Part shown: one piece after another, positions 7,736 to 16,470 of the stretch
Layout of the letters: every line of letters begins with the position of its first letter
Numbering within the stretch: position 1 is the first letter of the stretch
Assembly: GCA_002321335.1 (NCBI GenBank)
Contig: DCMG01000153.1
Coordinates: 1 to 39,974, forward strand
Length of the DNA stretch: 39,974 bases
From: Bacteroidales bacterium UBA1628
GTDB lineage: Bacteria; Bacteroidota; Bacteroidia; Bacteroidales; UBA932
Reading direction: 5' to 3'
The notes under the pieces: model-generated
The model's database searches: none
Told to the model about the DNA's origin: nothing
The model's input: the letters and a program-made list of their open reading frames with translations, nothing else
Program-made: the position numbers and the translations under genes

Positions 7736-10700
7736 ATGACTATACAAGATTTGTCTGGCGCCGCAGCGATGATGCTTGTCGCGGCAATGGTTGGTTGTAC
7801 ATCCAACGACCCGATTGTGAATATTGCCTTGAACAAGGCCGCCTGTGCTTCGTCTTCTTATGATTACAACCTTACGGCGCAATTGATTACGGATGGCGTT
7901 GTGGAAACAGCCGAGCCTGCTTGGCTAAGAGTCAGCACGGCTGAGGGGGAATTGCCTCGGCGCGAGAAGGAGTGGACTGTGGATGCCGGGCCATATTCAA
8001 GCAACCGGCTGGACGGTGAGACCAATTACCTTGAATATGAATGGAGCAGACAGAAGTTTTCAGCCGGTTGTGTGCGTGTGCGCGGGTATGTGGTCTACCA
8101 GGAACCCGTTAAAGGGTGGTCTGTCACATGCAAGGCAGGTGATTCCGGTGCGGAAATGAATCAGGTCGGATTTGCCGGAGGCACCGGCTTGCCGGGAACA
8201 AAACGTTTCCCTGAAGTGATTACGGATCCTAACAAACAGACCGAGTCAATCTCACGTCCGTCACGTGAGCTGGATTTGGAAATACCACTCAAAGATGCGG
8301 TTGATTTCAATCATTTCAAAATTGAGTTCAATATGGAAGGAGCCCTTTTCTGGGTGATATATGCCGTGGATTTCTCAACGGAACCGAAATTCGGAAGAAG
8401 TTCAGACACCGGACCTTATGATTCCAAAGAATCACGCGGATTCAATGTGCTTCCGTCTGAGGTTTATTCAAGCGTGTGGATGAGCGCTGACGACAAACCT
8501 CAGTGGGTACTGGTTGACCTTGGATCGAAAAAGAAATTCCGTGAGGTTCGTCTGAATTGGATTCATAAGTCAAATGTTGGCAGCATTGAAGTATCGGACG
8601 ATGAGAAGACTTGGAATAAGGTGGCTGACCTTCCGCAGACTGATTCTCTGACATATTCTGTAAAGGCTGCCGGTAATGCAAGATATGTACGACTTTCCAT
8701 GGAGGGAACTGATGAGAGCGGCCATTTCGCTTTGAGTGAGATGGAAGTGCTTGGTCCTAAGGTGGTTGAAGATGTCGTACCCGAGTGGCTGCTTCAGCGT
8801 GCATCGGCAGTCAAGGAAAGTGGCGAGGTGATTTCCTCCAATGAATATGACGACTCTGATTGGTTGCCGGCTGTCGTGCCGGGGACCGTTCTTTACAGTT
8901 ACATGGCTGCCGGAGCCGTGCCGGATCCCGGAATCGCGGACAACAATCTTCAGATTTCAGAATCGTTCTTCAATTCTGATTTTTGGTACAGGTGGACTCC
9001 GGACACCCAGTCGCTGAGCCCGTCGAAGCTGGCGGAAAGTGAGTCTTTGATTCTTGCATTCGACGGAATAAATTGGAAAGCAGAGGTTTATGTCAATGGA
9101 AAATATGTAGGCAACATCGCCGGCGCCTTCAAACGCTCCCGCTTTGACATCACGGACTTGATAAAAGGCGATAATGATGTCATTGCCGTTCACATTATAA
9201 AACCAGCCCATTATGCGGCAGTCAAGGAGAAAAACGCCGAGAGCCCAGACTTCAACGGAGGCCAGCTCGGGGCCGACAACCCGACTTTCCATGCCACTGT
9301 GGGTTGGGACTGGATGCCTACAGTCAGAGGACGTGACATGGGAATATGGAACGATGTTCGGATCGAGAAGGTGAAGGCTGTGACTTTAAGTGATCCTTTG
9401 GTTCAGAGCAAGATAACGGATGGACTTGCGTCGATGACCGTTTCGGTCAAGATTGTGGACGGAACTTACAAGTCGCTTCGACAGGCTCAGCGACCAGAGA
9501 AAACCATATGCGGAACCCTGAGGGGGGCCATCAGCGACATTGAGTTCTCAAAGAAAGTGGAATTGAAAGCAGGGGAGAGCGAAACGATTATATTCACCCC
9601 GGAGGAATATCCTCAACTGAAGAATCAGATAATCGCTCTTTGGTGGCCTAACGGCTACGGCGAGCCTGCTTTGCACAAAGCTTCCTTTGTATTCATCCCT
9701 GACGGAGCGACTGATGCGATGACATCTATCGAATGGCAGGCTGGCATCAGGGAATTCACCTACGGCGATGTTATGAGTGACCTTAAGATGTTCATTAACG
9801 GTCGCCGCTTCTTCCCTAAAGGCGGCAACTGGGGCTTCAGTGAATATAACCTCCGCTATAGGGCTGATGAATATGAAACTGCGGTCCGTATGCACAAGGA
9901 CATGAATCTGAATATGATCCGTAACTGGGTCGGCCAGACGGGCGATGAGGAGTTCTATGATGCATGCGACAAGTATGGAATCGTAGTATGGCAGGATTTC
10001 TGGCTGGCCAACCCGGCAGATGGTCCGGATCCTGACGACAATGAGATGTTTTTGGACAATGCCAGAGATTATGTCAGCCTTATCCGCAAGCATCCGAGCA
10101 TCGGTCTGTACTGCGGCCGTAACGAAGGCTATCCTCCTGCTGCGTTGAACGCCGGTCTTATAGAGACCGTAAGCGCTCTTCATTCGGACATCGTTTATAT
10201 TCCAAGCTCAGCAGATGACGGTGTCAGCGGCCACGGTCCTTACCGTGCCGTCGAGCCTTCGTACTACTTCGAAAACCCGGCTGCCAAGTTCCACAGCGAG
10301 AGGGGAATGCCTGCGATCATGGAATATGAAAGCCTGCGTCAGATGCTCACTCCGGACCATCTCTGGCCTACGAACGATGTCTGGGGACAGCATGATTTCA
10401 CAAGAACGGGAGCTCAGGGCGACACAGCGTTTGTCGGAATGGTAAGAAGGCGATTCGGTGAGCAAGCGATGGAGTCCGCCGAAACGTTCGCGAAATATGC
10501 CCAGTGGGTCAACTATGATGGCTACCGTGCTATGTACGAGGCGAACAACGTCGGACGTAAAGGACTCCTGATCTGGATGTCACATAGTGCCTGGCCAAGC
10601 CTTGCATGGCAGACCTACGATTATTGGTTCCGTCCGACCGCGGCCTGTGCCGCTGTCAGAAAGGCCTGTGAACCTCTGCACATCCAGTTGAATCCAGCGT

Positions 10701-11026
10701 CAAACCAGGTTGAAGTGGTGAACGCCAGCTGTGGTGATCTTGAAAACCTGACCGCCAGTGTTTCCATCGTTAACCCAAGTGGTGAGGTGATATATTCAAA
10801 AGCCGCCAGCATTAGTCCTACTGAGGACACGACTACTCCAGTCATTGATGTCGCTGACGTGCCGGACGGCCTTTGCATAGTGACTCTCAAACTGACTTCA
10901 GTTGACGGCAATGTCCTTTCGGAGAATCGTTACTTCCGAAATTACCGCTCTGGTAAGGACACCGGTAACTATCAGGCACTTGTCGGAACTAAGTGGCTGG
11001 ACGACTCAATGCTCAGATTTGATTGA
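7736..11026 (+). CDS. GH2-family lipoprotein, exo-beta-D-glucosaminidase/beta-mannosidase-like, with a discoidin-type domain
   Basis: The protein has 1096 residues. The start is fixed by an upstream in-frame stop. It carries a lipobox (VAAMVGC, Cys21), although its n-region has no Lys or Arg, which is unusual. Residues of roughly 230-340 look like an F5/8 type C (discoidin) carbohydrate-binding domain (WVLVDLGSKKKFREVRLNW...ARYVRLSMEG). The GH2 core follows: jelly roll with FWYRWTP and INWKAEVYVNGKYVGNI, LWWPNGYGEP, then the barrel with GGNWGFSE, MNLNMIRNW, YCGRNEG (E797, likely acid/base) and FHSERGMP (E855, likely nucleophile). These loops resemble exo-beta-glucosaminidases of the CsxA type. 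It would trim beta-linked sugars at the cell surface or in the periplasm. Exact substrate unknown. Confidence 0.85.
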   Translation: MTIQDLSGAAAMMLVAAMVGCTSNDPIVNIALNKAACASSSYDYNLTAQLITDGVVETAEPAWLRVSTAEGELPRREKEWTVDAGPYSSNRLDGETNYLEYEWSRQKFSAGCVRVRGYVVYQEPVKGWSVTCKAGDSGAEMNQVGFAGGTGLPGTKRFPEVITDPNKQTESISRPSRELDLEIPLKDAVDFNHFKIEFNMEGALFWVIYAVDFSTEPKFGRSSDTGPYDSKESRGFNVLPSEVYSSVWMSADDKPQWVLVDLGSKKKFREVRLNWIHKSNVGSIEVSDDEKTWNKVADLPQTDSLTYSVKAAGNARYVRLSMEGTDESGHFALSEMEVLGPKVVEDVVPEWLLQRASAVKESGEVISSNEYDDSDWLPAVVPGTVLYSYMAAGAVPDPGIADNNLQISESFFNSDFWYRWTPDTQSLSPSKLAESESLILAFDGINWKAEVYVNGKYVGNIAGAFKRSRFDITDLIKGDNDVIAVHIIKPAHYAAVKEKNAESPDFNGGQLGADNPTFHATVGWDWMPTVRGRDMGIWNDVRIEKVKAVTLSDPLVQSKITDGLASMTVSVKIVDGTYKSLRQAQRPEKTICGTLRGAISDIEFSKKVELKAGESETIIFTPEEYPQLKNQIIALWWPNGYGEPALHKASFVFIPDGATDAMTSIEWQAGIREFTYGDVMSDLKMFINGRRFFPKGGNWGFSEYNLRYRADEYETAVRMHKDMNLNMIRNWVGQTGDEEFYDACDKYGIVVWQDFWLANPADGPDPDDNEMFLDNARDYVSLIRKHPSIGLYCGRNEGYPPAALNAGLIETVSALHSDIVYIPSSADDGVSGHGPYRAVEPSYYFENPAAKFHSERGMPAIMEYESLRQMLTPDHLWPTNDVWGQHDFTRTGAQGDTAFVGMVRRRFGEQAMESAETFAKYAQWVNYDGYRAMYEANNVGRKGLLIWMSHSAWPSLAWQTYDYWFRPTAACAAVRKACEPLHIQLNPASNQVEVVNASCGDLENLTASVSIVNPSGEVIYSKAASISPTEDTTTPVIDVADVPDGLCIVTLKLTSVDGNVLSENRYFRNYRSGKDTGNYQALVGTKWLDDSMLRFD

Positions 11027-11047
11027 CGAGCTGAATGAAAAAAAAAT

Positions 11048-11087
11048 AAAACCCAGATTTTTGGTAACGTGCAAAAATCTGGGTTTT
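11048..11087. terminator. Strong bidirectional terminator between convergent transcription units
   Basis: A perfect 16-bp stem (11048-11063 with 11072-11087, AAAACCCAGATTTTTG arm) closes an 8-nt loop. It is flanked by an A-run on the left and T-run on the right, so it can stop both the GH2 gene (plus) and the five-gene operon arriving from the right (minus). Confidence 0.92.
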
Positions 11088-11192
11088 CGTTTTTTTATAC
11101 CGCCCTTTGCGGTAAGTACTGTTCCATTCAACCGGATAGACTCTTGTGAAGTTGACTGTTGGAGATGTAATTGTCTCTGTCTGCCAGTAACT

Positions 11193-12122
11193 TTAGTCTC
11201 CAAACTTCACATCAGCCATCACAAAGTAGTGGTCGCTTGGCAGGATGCCCTTGATCCTTTCCGTGATCATGCGGCAATGAACCGGCTTGGCCTTGCCGTG
11301 AAGATAGATGAAATCAATGCGGGTGTTCTTCTTGGTGTACTTCTCGCCTTTGAAATTATGAAAAGAGAAACGGTCCGGGATGTCCATCCATTCGTAAGCG
11401 TCTTTCCATCTGGCGGCGTGAAGTGTCTGGGCCGCCCCGTCTGTGATGCTTGAATTGAAATCCCCGCAGATGATCTGTGGAAAATCTTCGGCATACTGAC
11501 CAGCCTCCGCAACCAGCATCTTGGCCTGTTCACGTCTGGCGTTGTCGGACTTGTGGTCAAGGTGCGTGTCAAGTATGCGGAACTCCTCACCGGTTTTCTT
11601 GTCACGAAGCCTGAGATAGTTGCAGTGCCTTGCCCTTGTGGTTCCCCACGATACAGTGCCCCCGATGAGCGGCTCCTCTGACAGCCAGTAGCAACCTGCT
11701 CCGAGCATCTCGTATCTGGAGGTCTTGTAGAATACCACATTCTTTCCGATGAAGTGATAGCCTTCAGTGAAAGGATCCATTTCGGGACCTGAGAATCCGA
11801 ACGAAGTGTAGCCTTTCAACTCTTTCTTCATGTACTCGTTAGAGTCATAGATGACCTCCTGCATACAGATGATGTCTGGTTTCTGGGCAAGTATCACGTC
11901 CCGGCAGACCTCCCGTCTTTCCTCCCAGGTGCATCCCGGTTTCTTGGTGTCTTCCGGCAGTCCCGTTATGCGGATGTTGCAGGTCATGACGCGGTGGGTA
12001 CCTTTCTCCTGCGCGTCACGGCTGAGACCTTTCGCGGCGGCACTCGACTGTGATGTGCCAGCAATCGCAAGCAACGCAGTCAAGGTCGTAATAATCAATG
12101 ATTTGTTCTTGAATATATTCAT
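11193..12122 (-). CDS. Secreted endonuclease/exonuclease/phosphatase (EEP) family protein
   Basis: A 309-residue protein with signal peptide (MNIFKNKSLIITTLTALLAIA...SSAAA). The start at 12122 is preferred because the longer in-frame version begins inside the preceding FAD gene and puts the signal peptide internally. The EEP fold is clear: VMTCNIR, IICMQEV (metal-binding Glu), LDTHLDH, ICGDFNS and a final SDHYFV. Members are metal-dependent phosphoesterases cutting nucleic acids, sphingomyelin, inositol phosphates or other phosphodiesters. Being secreted and last in a carbohydrate-type operon, a sugar- or lipid-phosphate substrate is more likely than DNA, but this is inference. Confidence 0.88.
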   Translation of the reverse strand: MNIFKNKSLIITTLTALLAIAGTSQSSAAAKGLSRDAQEKGTHRVMTCNIRITGLPEDTKKPGCTWEERREVCRDVILAQKPDIICMQEVIYDSNEYMKKELKGYTSFGFSGPEMDPFTEGYHFIGKNVVFYKTSRYEMLGAGCYWLSEEPLIGGTVSWGTTRARHCNYLRLRDKKTGEEFRILDTHLDHKSDNARREQAKMLVAEAGQYAEDFPQIICGDFNSSITDGAAQTLHAARWKDAYEWMDIPDRFSFHNFKGEKYTKKNTRIDFIYLHGKAKPVHCRMITERIKGILPSDHYFVMADVKFGD

Positions 12123-12144
12123 GATTGGAACAATTTTATATTCT

Positions 12145-13524
12145 TTAGTCCCTGAGGTACGCCCCGGTCTCCTTGAGTTCCTTGCGGATCTCGGCCACAT
12201 TTACCTTGGCTACCGGCACGCCTTCCTCCAATGCGATTCTTGCTGCCCTTCCGGCTGCCTCTCCCATGGCCATGCAAGTGGACATCACTCTCGCGGAAGC
12301 CATCGCCTCGTGGGTCATTGAGGCGCAGCGTCCGGCCACGAGGAGGTTACCGACTTTTTCCGGAACCAGCATACGGTAAGGCAGGTCGTAGCAGTCAGGG
12401 CACCACATCATCGTGCAGTCGTCCCCGTGGCTGTGATGAATGTCAACAGGGTAACTGCCGACACCAATTGAGTCCTCAAACTTGCGGCAGTTCAGGATGT
12501 CATCTGCGGTAAGCACATATTCGCCCTTGATGACACGGCTCTCGCGGATTCCCATGAACGGAGCCACCTTGTCTCTCCATGCGTTCTCGAATCCGGGAAT
12601 GAAGTCCTTGAGGTATCTTTCAACCTCATCGTTCTGGAAGCGGGCCTTGATTTCCCCTTCGGTGTAGCTGGCGGGATCGGTGGAATCCACACCGCATACC
12701 CTTGACATATTCACCCAGATTTCATCATCTGCCAGGCCTGTGATGAGGATCGTTCTGGCCACCGGAATGTCATAGCCTTTCTCTCTGGCCTCATTGATCT
12801 TCTTTCTGAACCCGACCACGATGAAAGGACCGTTCTTGAACTGTTCGGTAGGCATCACGTCCATGTCGAATTCATCCGAATGGTTCACTATCGCGTCCCT
12901 CAACTCGGGCATATTGACTCCTCTCATCGAGAACATCAATGTCGGTGGCTGCATGCCTCCTTCAGAGTCCCCTTTATGGCATTCCACTCCAGCCTTGAAG
13001 GCGACATCAGCGTCTCCCGTGCAGTCTATGACTGTTTTTGCCATGATGGCCTCACGACCTTCCTTGCTTTCGACTATGATGCCTTTCACATCGTCACCTT
13101 CCTTGATGACACCTGAGCAGAACACATACATCAGGATTTTGACACCGACTTCCTCCAGCATCGCCAAAGCCACGTCCTTCACGGCTTCAGGATCTATGAT
13201 CGTGAGGCTGACGTGGTTCTTGCAAGGCTTATGTTCCGAGGCCTTGCCCTTTGCCCTGAGTCTGCTGATGAGTGTCTGTGGCAGACCTTCGATGACCTGA
13301 TTGCCCTTTCTGCCGAGAAAGCCAAGAATCGGCAGGCCGAGAGTAAGATTCCCACCGATGTATCCGCGGCTCTCAATGAGCATCACTTTGAGACCTTTGC
13401 CGGCAGCGGCACGCGCGGCCATGATGCCGGCAGGGCCTCCTCCGACTACGAGTATATCCACATTATCCCTTACCGGAATCTCCCTTGCCGGTTCTGTGTA
13501 AGTCCGTTTAGTTTCCATGATCAT
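12145..13524 (-). CDS. FAD-dependent oxidoreductase (FAD_oxidored family)
   Basis: The protein has 459 residues. An N-terminal Rossmann motif, VDILVVGGGPAGIMAARAAA, binds the ADP part of FAD; VIDCTGDADVAFKAGV and a C-terminal NLLVAGRCASMTHEAMASAR complete the FAD fold. There is no signal peptide, so it is cytoplasmic. Bacteroidota genomes hold many such enzymes near glycosidases, often annotated loosely as xanthan lyase, but no lyase domain is visible. It sits 15 nt after the transporter gene and 22 nt before the EEP gene. It may oxidise the imported sugar or a derivative; the substrate is unknown. Confidence 0.88.
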   Translation of the reverse strand: MIMETKRTYTEPAREIPVRDNVDILVVGGGPAGIMAARAAAGKGLKVMLIESRGYIGGNLTLGLPILGFLGRKGNQVIEGLPQTLISRLRAKGKASEHKPCKNHVSLTIIDPEAVKDVALAMLEEVGVKILMYVFCSGVIKEGDDVKGIIVESKEGREAIMAKTVIDCTGDADVAFKAGVECHKGDSEGGMQPPTLMFSMRGVNMPELRDAIVNHSDEFDMDVMPTEQFKNGPFIVVGFRKKINEAREKGYDIPVARTILITGLADDEIWVNMSRVCGVDSTDPASYTEGEIKARFQNDEVERYLKDFIPGFENAWRDKVAPFMGIRESRVIKGEYVLTADDILNCRKFEDSIGVGSYPVDIHHSHGDDCTMMWCPDCYDLPYRMLVPEKVGNLLVAGRCASMTHEAMASARVMSTCMAMGEAAGRAARIALEEGVPVAKVNVAEIRKELKETGAYLRD

Positions 13525-13539
13525 TTGTTTATATATATA

Positions 13540-14859
13540 TTACTTTTTATTCAGAGCATATTGTACGGGACGTTCTGGACGCACCATTTTCCATAGCACC
13601 ACTGAGGCTATGAGATGAAGCACACCCATCACGGCGAACAGAATATTCCCCATCGACGAGAGCAGCGAGCCCACAAATACATTGAATATTGCGCCTCCGA
13701 CAGCGCCGGCACCCGCTGTGATGCCTACAACGCTTGCCACATTCCTGACCGGGAAGGCCTCAGCCACCACCACACAGATGGTGTAGAGCCAGCTTGAGCA
13801 CATCACGGCGATCACACTGAATATGCCCACGACCATCCACGCCCTTGCCCCGAACGCTATGGACTCGCATCCGCTCACGAGCGGAGTCAGCGCGCATATC
13901 GGCGCCACAAATGATATTCCTATCATCATTATTTTCCTCGCCTTGAGGGCTGGAATTCCTTTCTTGACGAGATGGTCTGAGAATATGGATGACAGTATCC
14001 CGCCGATGGCGCTGAACAGGAACGGCACGCCGCCCATGTACTGTATCATGTCCAAAGTGGCCTGCTGGCTGAGTCCCTGTGCTTCACCCATGCTCCTCAG
14101 GTAACCTGGCAGCCAGAAGCAGCAGAAGTACCACACCGGATCGCTGATGAGGCGGATAAGCAATATCCCCCATAAGGAACGGGTTTTCCATAGACCGGTC
14201 CAAGTGAATGCGGCGGATCCTTCGATGGATTTCTGAGAATTGTCCGCATCCTCATCCGCATCCATTGTCACAGCGAGCACTTCCTTGCCCGGATTACGGT
14301 ACGCAAAAGCCCAGACAACGGCGATGAGCAATCCTATGCCACCGGCCAGGATGAACACCTCATGCCAAGGCAGGATCCTTGCCATCCATGCTATCACAAG
14401 CGGAGCGATGACAGTTCCCAAGGCTCCTCCGGCCGTGCAAAGGCTGTTGGCAGTGGCTCTGTGCCGTTTCTCGAACCAAACAGTCACAGCGACAATCTGC
14501 CCGGCTATGATGGTAGGTTCCGCGAGTCCGAGGATGCCTCTGAAAGTGGCGAAAAGCACGGCGTTTGTTGACAGACCGCCTCCGATGCACGCCAGAGACC
14601 AAACTACGATTCCGACTGATATCACCGGCTTGGGTCCGAACTTGTCCACGAGTATTCCCGAAATGGGATACATCACCGCATAACAGATCAGGAACACGTT
14701 CACAATCCAAGCATATTGAATATCACCTATTCCGAAATAGTCCAGGATTTCCGGCTTCAATATGGACAGAAGCTGGCGGTCAAGATAATTGCAGATGATC
14801 GCGACGAAGAGAGTGGCGACAATGAATATTCGCCGTTTTCCGAATGATTGATTCTCCAT
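13540..14859 (-). CDS. MFS transporter, anion:cation symporter (hexuronate/ExuT-like) type
   Basis: The protein has 439 residues and about 12 membrane spans. The first loop has NYLDRQLLSILKPEI and the loop 2-3 region has GILVDKFGPKP, both typical of the ACS branch of the MFS that carries hexuronates and other organic anions with protons. A TAA stop of the upstream kinase gene directly abuts the ATG, so translation is coupled. The family suggests import of an acidic sugar or organic acid; the actual substrate cannot be read from the sequence. Confidence 0.88.
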   Translation of the reverse strand: MENQSFGKRRIFIVATLFVAIICNYLDRQLLSILKPEILDYFGIGDIQYAWIVNVFLICYAVMYPISGILVDKFGPKPVISVGIVVWSLACIGGGLSTNAVLFATFRGILGLAEPTIIAGQIVAVTVWFEKRHRATANSLCTAGGALGTVIAPLVIAWMARILPWHEVFILAGGIGLLIAVVWAFAYRNPGKEVLAVTMDADEDADNSQKSIEGSAAFTWTGLWKTRSLWGILLIRLISDPVWYFCCFWLPGYLRSMGEAQGLSQQATLDMIQYMGGVPFLFSAIGGILSSIFSDHLVKKGIPALKARKIMMIGISFVAPICALTPLVSGCESIAFGARAWMVVGIFSVIAVMCSSWLYTICVVVAEAFPVRNVASVVGITAGAGAVGGAIFNVFVGSLLSSMGNILFAVMGVLHLIASVVLWKMVRPERPVQYALNKK

Positions 14860-16449
14860 TTATTTCAAGTTGCTTAGCTCAAGATATTTTTGATAACGAC
14901 TCTCCAGTATATCGTGTCTTTCCGTACATGGGGTGTAAGTGCGGACGGACTGCGGACATAATGCTTTCTGGGCAGTCGGGACATCGGGGTACAGACCGGC
15001 CACGACAGAAGCGTTGACCGCTGCTCCCAAAGCACATGACTGCTTGCAGTCAAGCACTTCGATCTTTTTCATGTTGGCGTCGGCCATAAGTTGCATTATG
15101 AAAGGGGACTTGAATGCGATGCCGCCAATCGCGACAAGCCGCTCGATAAGCACTCCGTTGTTCATCAGATGGTCAATCGCTGCCTTCGCCCCGAATGCGG
15201 CGGATTCAGCAAGGGCGTAATAGATTTCCGCTGGGGAAGTCCCTAAGGTCAATCCGGTTATGGTGCAAGTCAGTGAACTGTCGGGGGCAGGGGAGCGTCT
15301 CCCGTTTAGATAGCCAGTGGAAATTGGGGTTGACGGACTGATGTTCAGTTTCGCTGCCTCTTCCGAGAGTCTTTGAAGAATGTTGTCATCATGACATTCA
15401 GACGCCCATCCCAAAATTCGTTTCAGCCAGGCGAAGATGTCTCCGAACGCTGACATTCCGACTTCATATCCGGTCATTCCCGGAAGGATGGAACCATCCA
15501 CTTGTCCGAAAACGCCGTCAATAACATGCTCGTTCGGCGGTGTGACTGCCATGAAACAGGCAGATGTGCCGAGATTCATGGCCATAGTTCCGTAGGAGAT
15601 TCCCGCCCCCACAGCTCCGGAGTGAGAGTCGATGTTCCCTATTCCTATAAGCACATCTCTCGAAAGTCCAAGTCTGTCAGCCCATTCCGGCGATATTACT
15701 CCAGCCGCTTTGTCGCAACCTGATATATTTGTCGGCATATTCCTAAGAATAGGAACAAGAACGCTGTCGATTCGATTGAAAAACTCCTCAGGAGGGAATC
15801 CTTCCCATTCCTTCGCCCACAATCTTTTCGCTCCGGCGGCGCACAGTCCAGATTTCATCTCTGTGATGTCATCCACTCCTGTCAGCACAGCCGGAATCCA
15901 GTCGCACAATTCTATGGCAGTGCAAGCATCTTCTTTAAGTTCAGGAGAATGGCGTATGGTCTTGAGAACCTTTGCCCAGAAACACTCTGCTGAATAGTGG
16001 CCGCCTGAATGGCAGGAATATTCTTTGCTGGAGTTTCTGATTGCATTGTTGATCTCCGTAGCCTCGCTTTCAGCCGTGTGGTCTTTCCAGAGGACGAACA
16101 TCGCGTCTGGATTATCTTTATGCTCCTCATGTAGAGCGAGTGGCTTGCAGTGCCTGTCCACAAGACATGGAGTACTGCCCGTGGTGTCCACAGAGATGCC
16201 GCGTATCGCCTCAGGTGACGTGCAATGCGAAACGACATCGGTCAGCACCTTTTCAAGGCCTTCGAGATAGTCCAGAGGGTTTTGACGGAACATTGCCTTT
16301 GCCCTGTCTGTATAGAGCCCCATGCCCCATCTGGTGTACAGAGCCTCGGCCGTGTGGACATATTCCCCGGTGAGGGCATTGACCAGCAATGCCCTCACCG
16401 AGTCGGAGCCGAAATCGACTCCTATTGTGTAAAAATTCTGTCTGTCCAT
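14860..16449 (-). CDS. FGGY carbohydrate kinase, ribulokinase (AraB)-like
   Basis: The protein has 529 residues. It matches ribulokinase rather than xylulokinase or glycerol kinase: GVDFGSDSVRALLVN at the N-terminus, LWKDHTAESEATEIN, SAECFWAKVLKTIRHSPEL, IELCDWIPAVLTGV and GNIDSHSGAVGAGI (the last holds the putative catalytic Asp). AraB phosphorylates ribulose. No araA or araD isomerase/epimerase lies in this operon, so the true substrate may be a different ketose or polyol made by the neighbouring enzymes. The gene follows the DUF1080 gene by 21 nt and abuts the transporter gene. Confidence 0.85.
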   Translation of the reverse strand: MDRQNFYTIGVDFGSDSVRALLVNALTGEYVHTAEALYTRWGMGLYTDRAKAMFRQNPLDYLEGLEKVLTDVVSHCTSPEAIRGISVDTTGSTPCLVDRHCKPLALHEEHKDNPDAMFVLWKDHTAESEATEINNAIRNSSKEYSCHSGGHYSAECFWAKVLKTIRHSPELKEDACTAIELCDWIPAVLTGVDDITEMKSGLCAAGAKRLWAKEWEGFPPEEFFNRIDSVLVPILRNMPTNISGCDKAAGVISPEWADRLGLSRDVLIGIGNIDSHSGAVGAGISYGTMAMNLGTSACFMAVTPPNEHVIDGVFGQVDGSILPGMTGYEVGMSAFGDIFAWLKRILGWASECHDDNILQRLSEEAAKLNISPSTPISTGYLNGRRSPAPDSSLTCTITGLTLGTSPAEIYYALAESAAFGAKAAIDHLMNNGVLIERLVAIGGIAFKSPFIMQLMADANMKKIEVLDCKQSCALGAAVNASVVAGLYPDVPTAQKALCPQSVRTYTPCTERHDILESRYQKYLELSNLK

Positions 16450-16470
16450 TACCGTATTTTATACGGGAAA

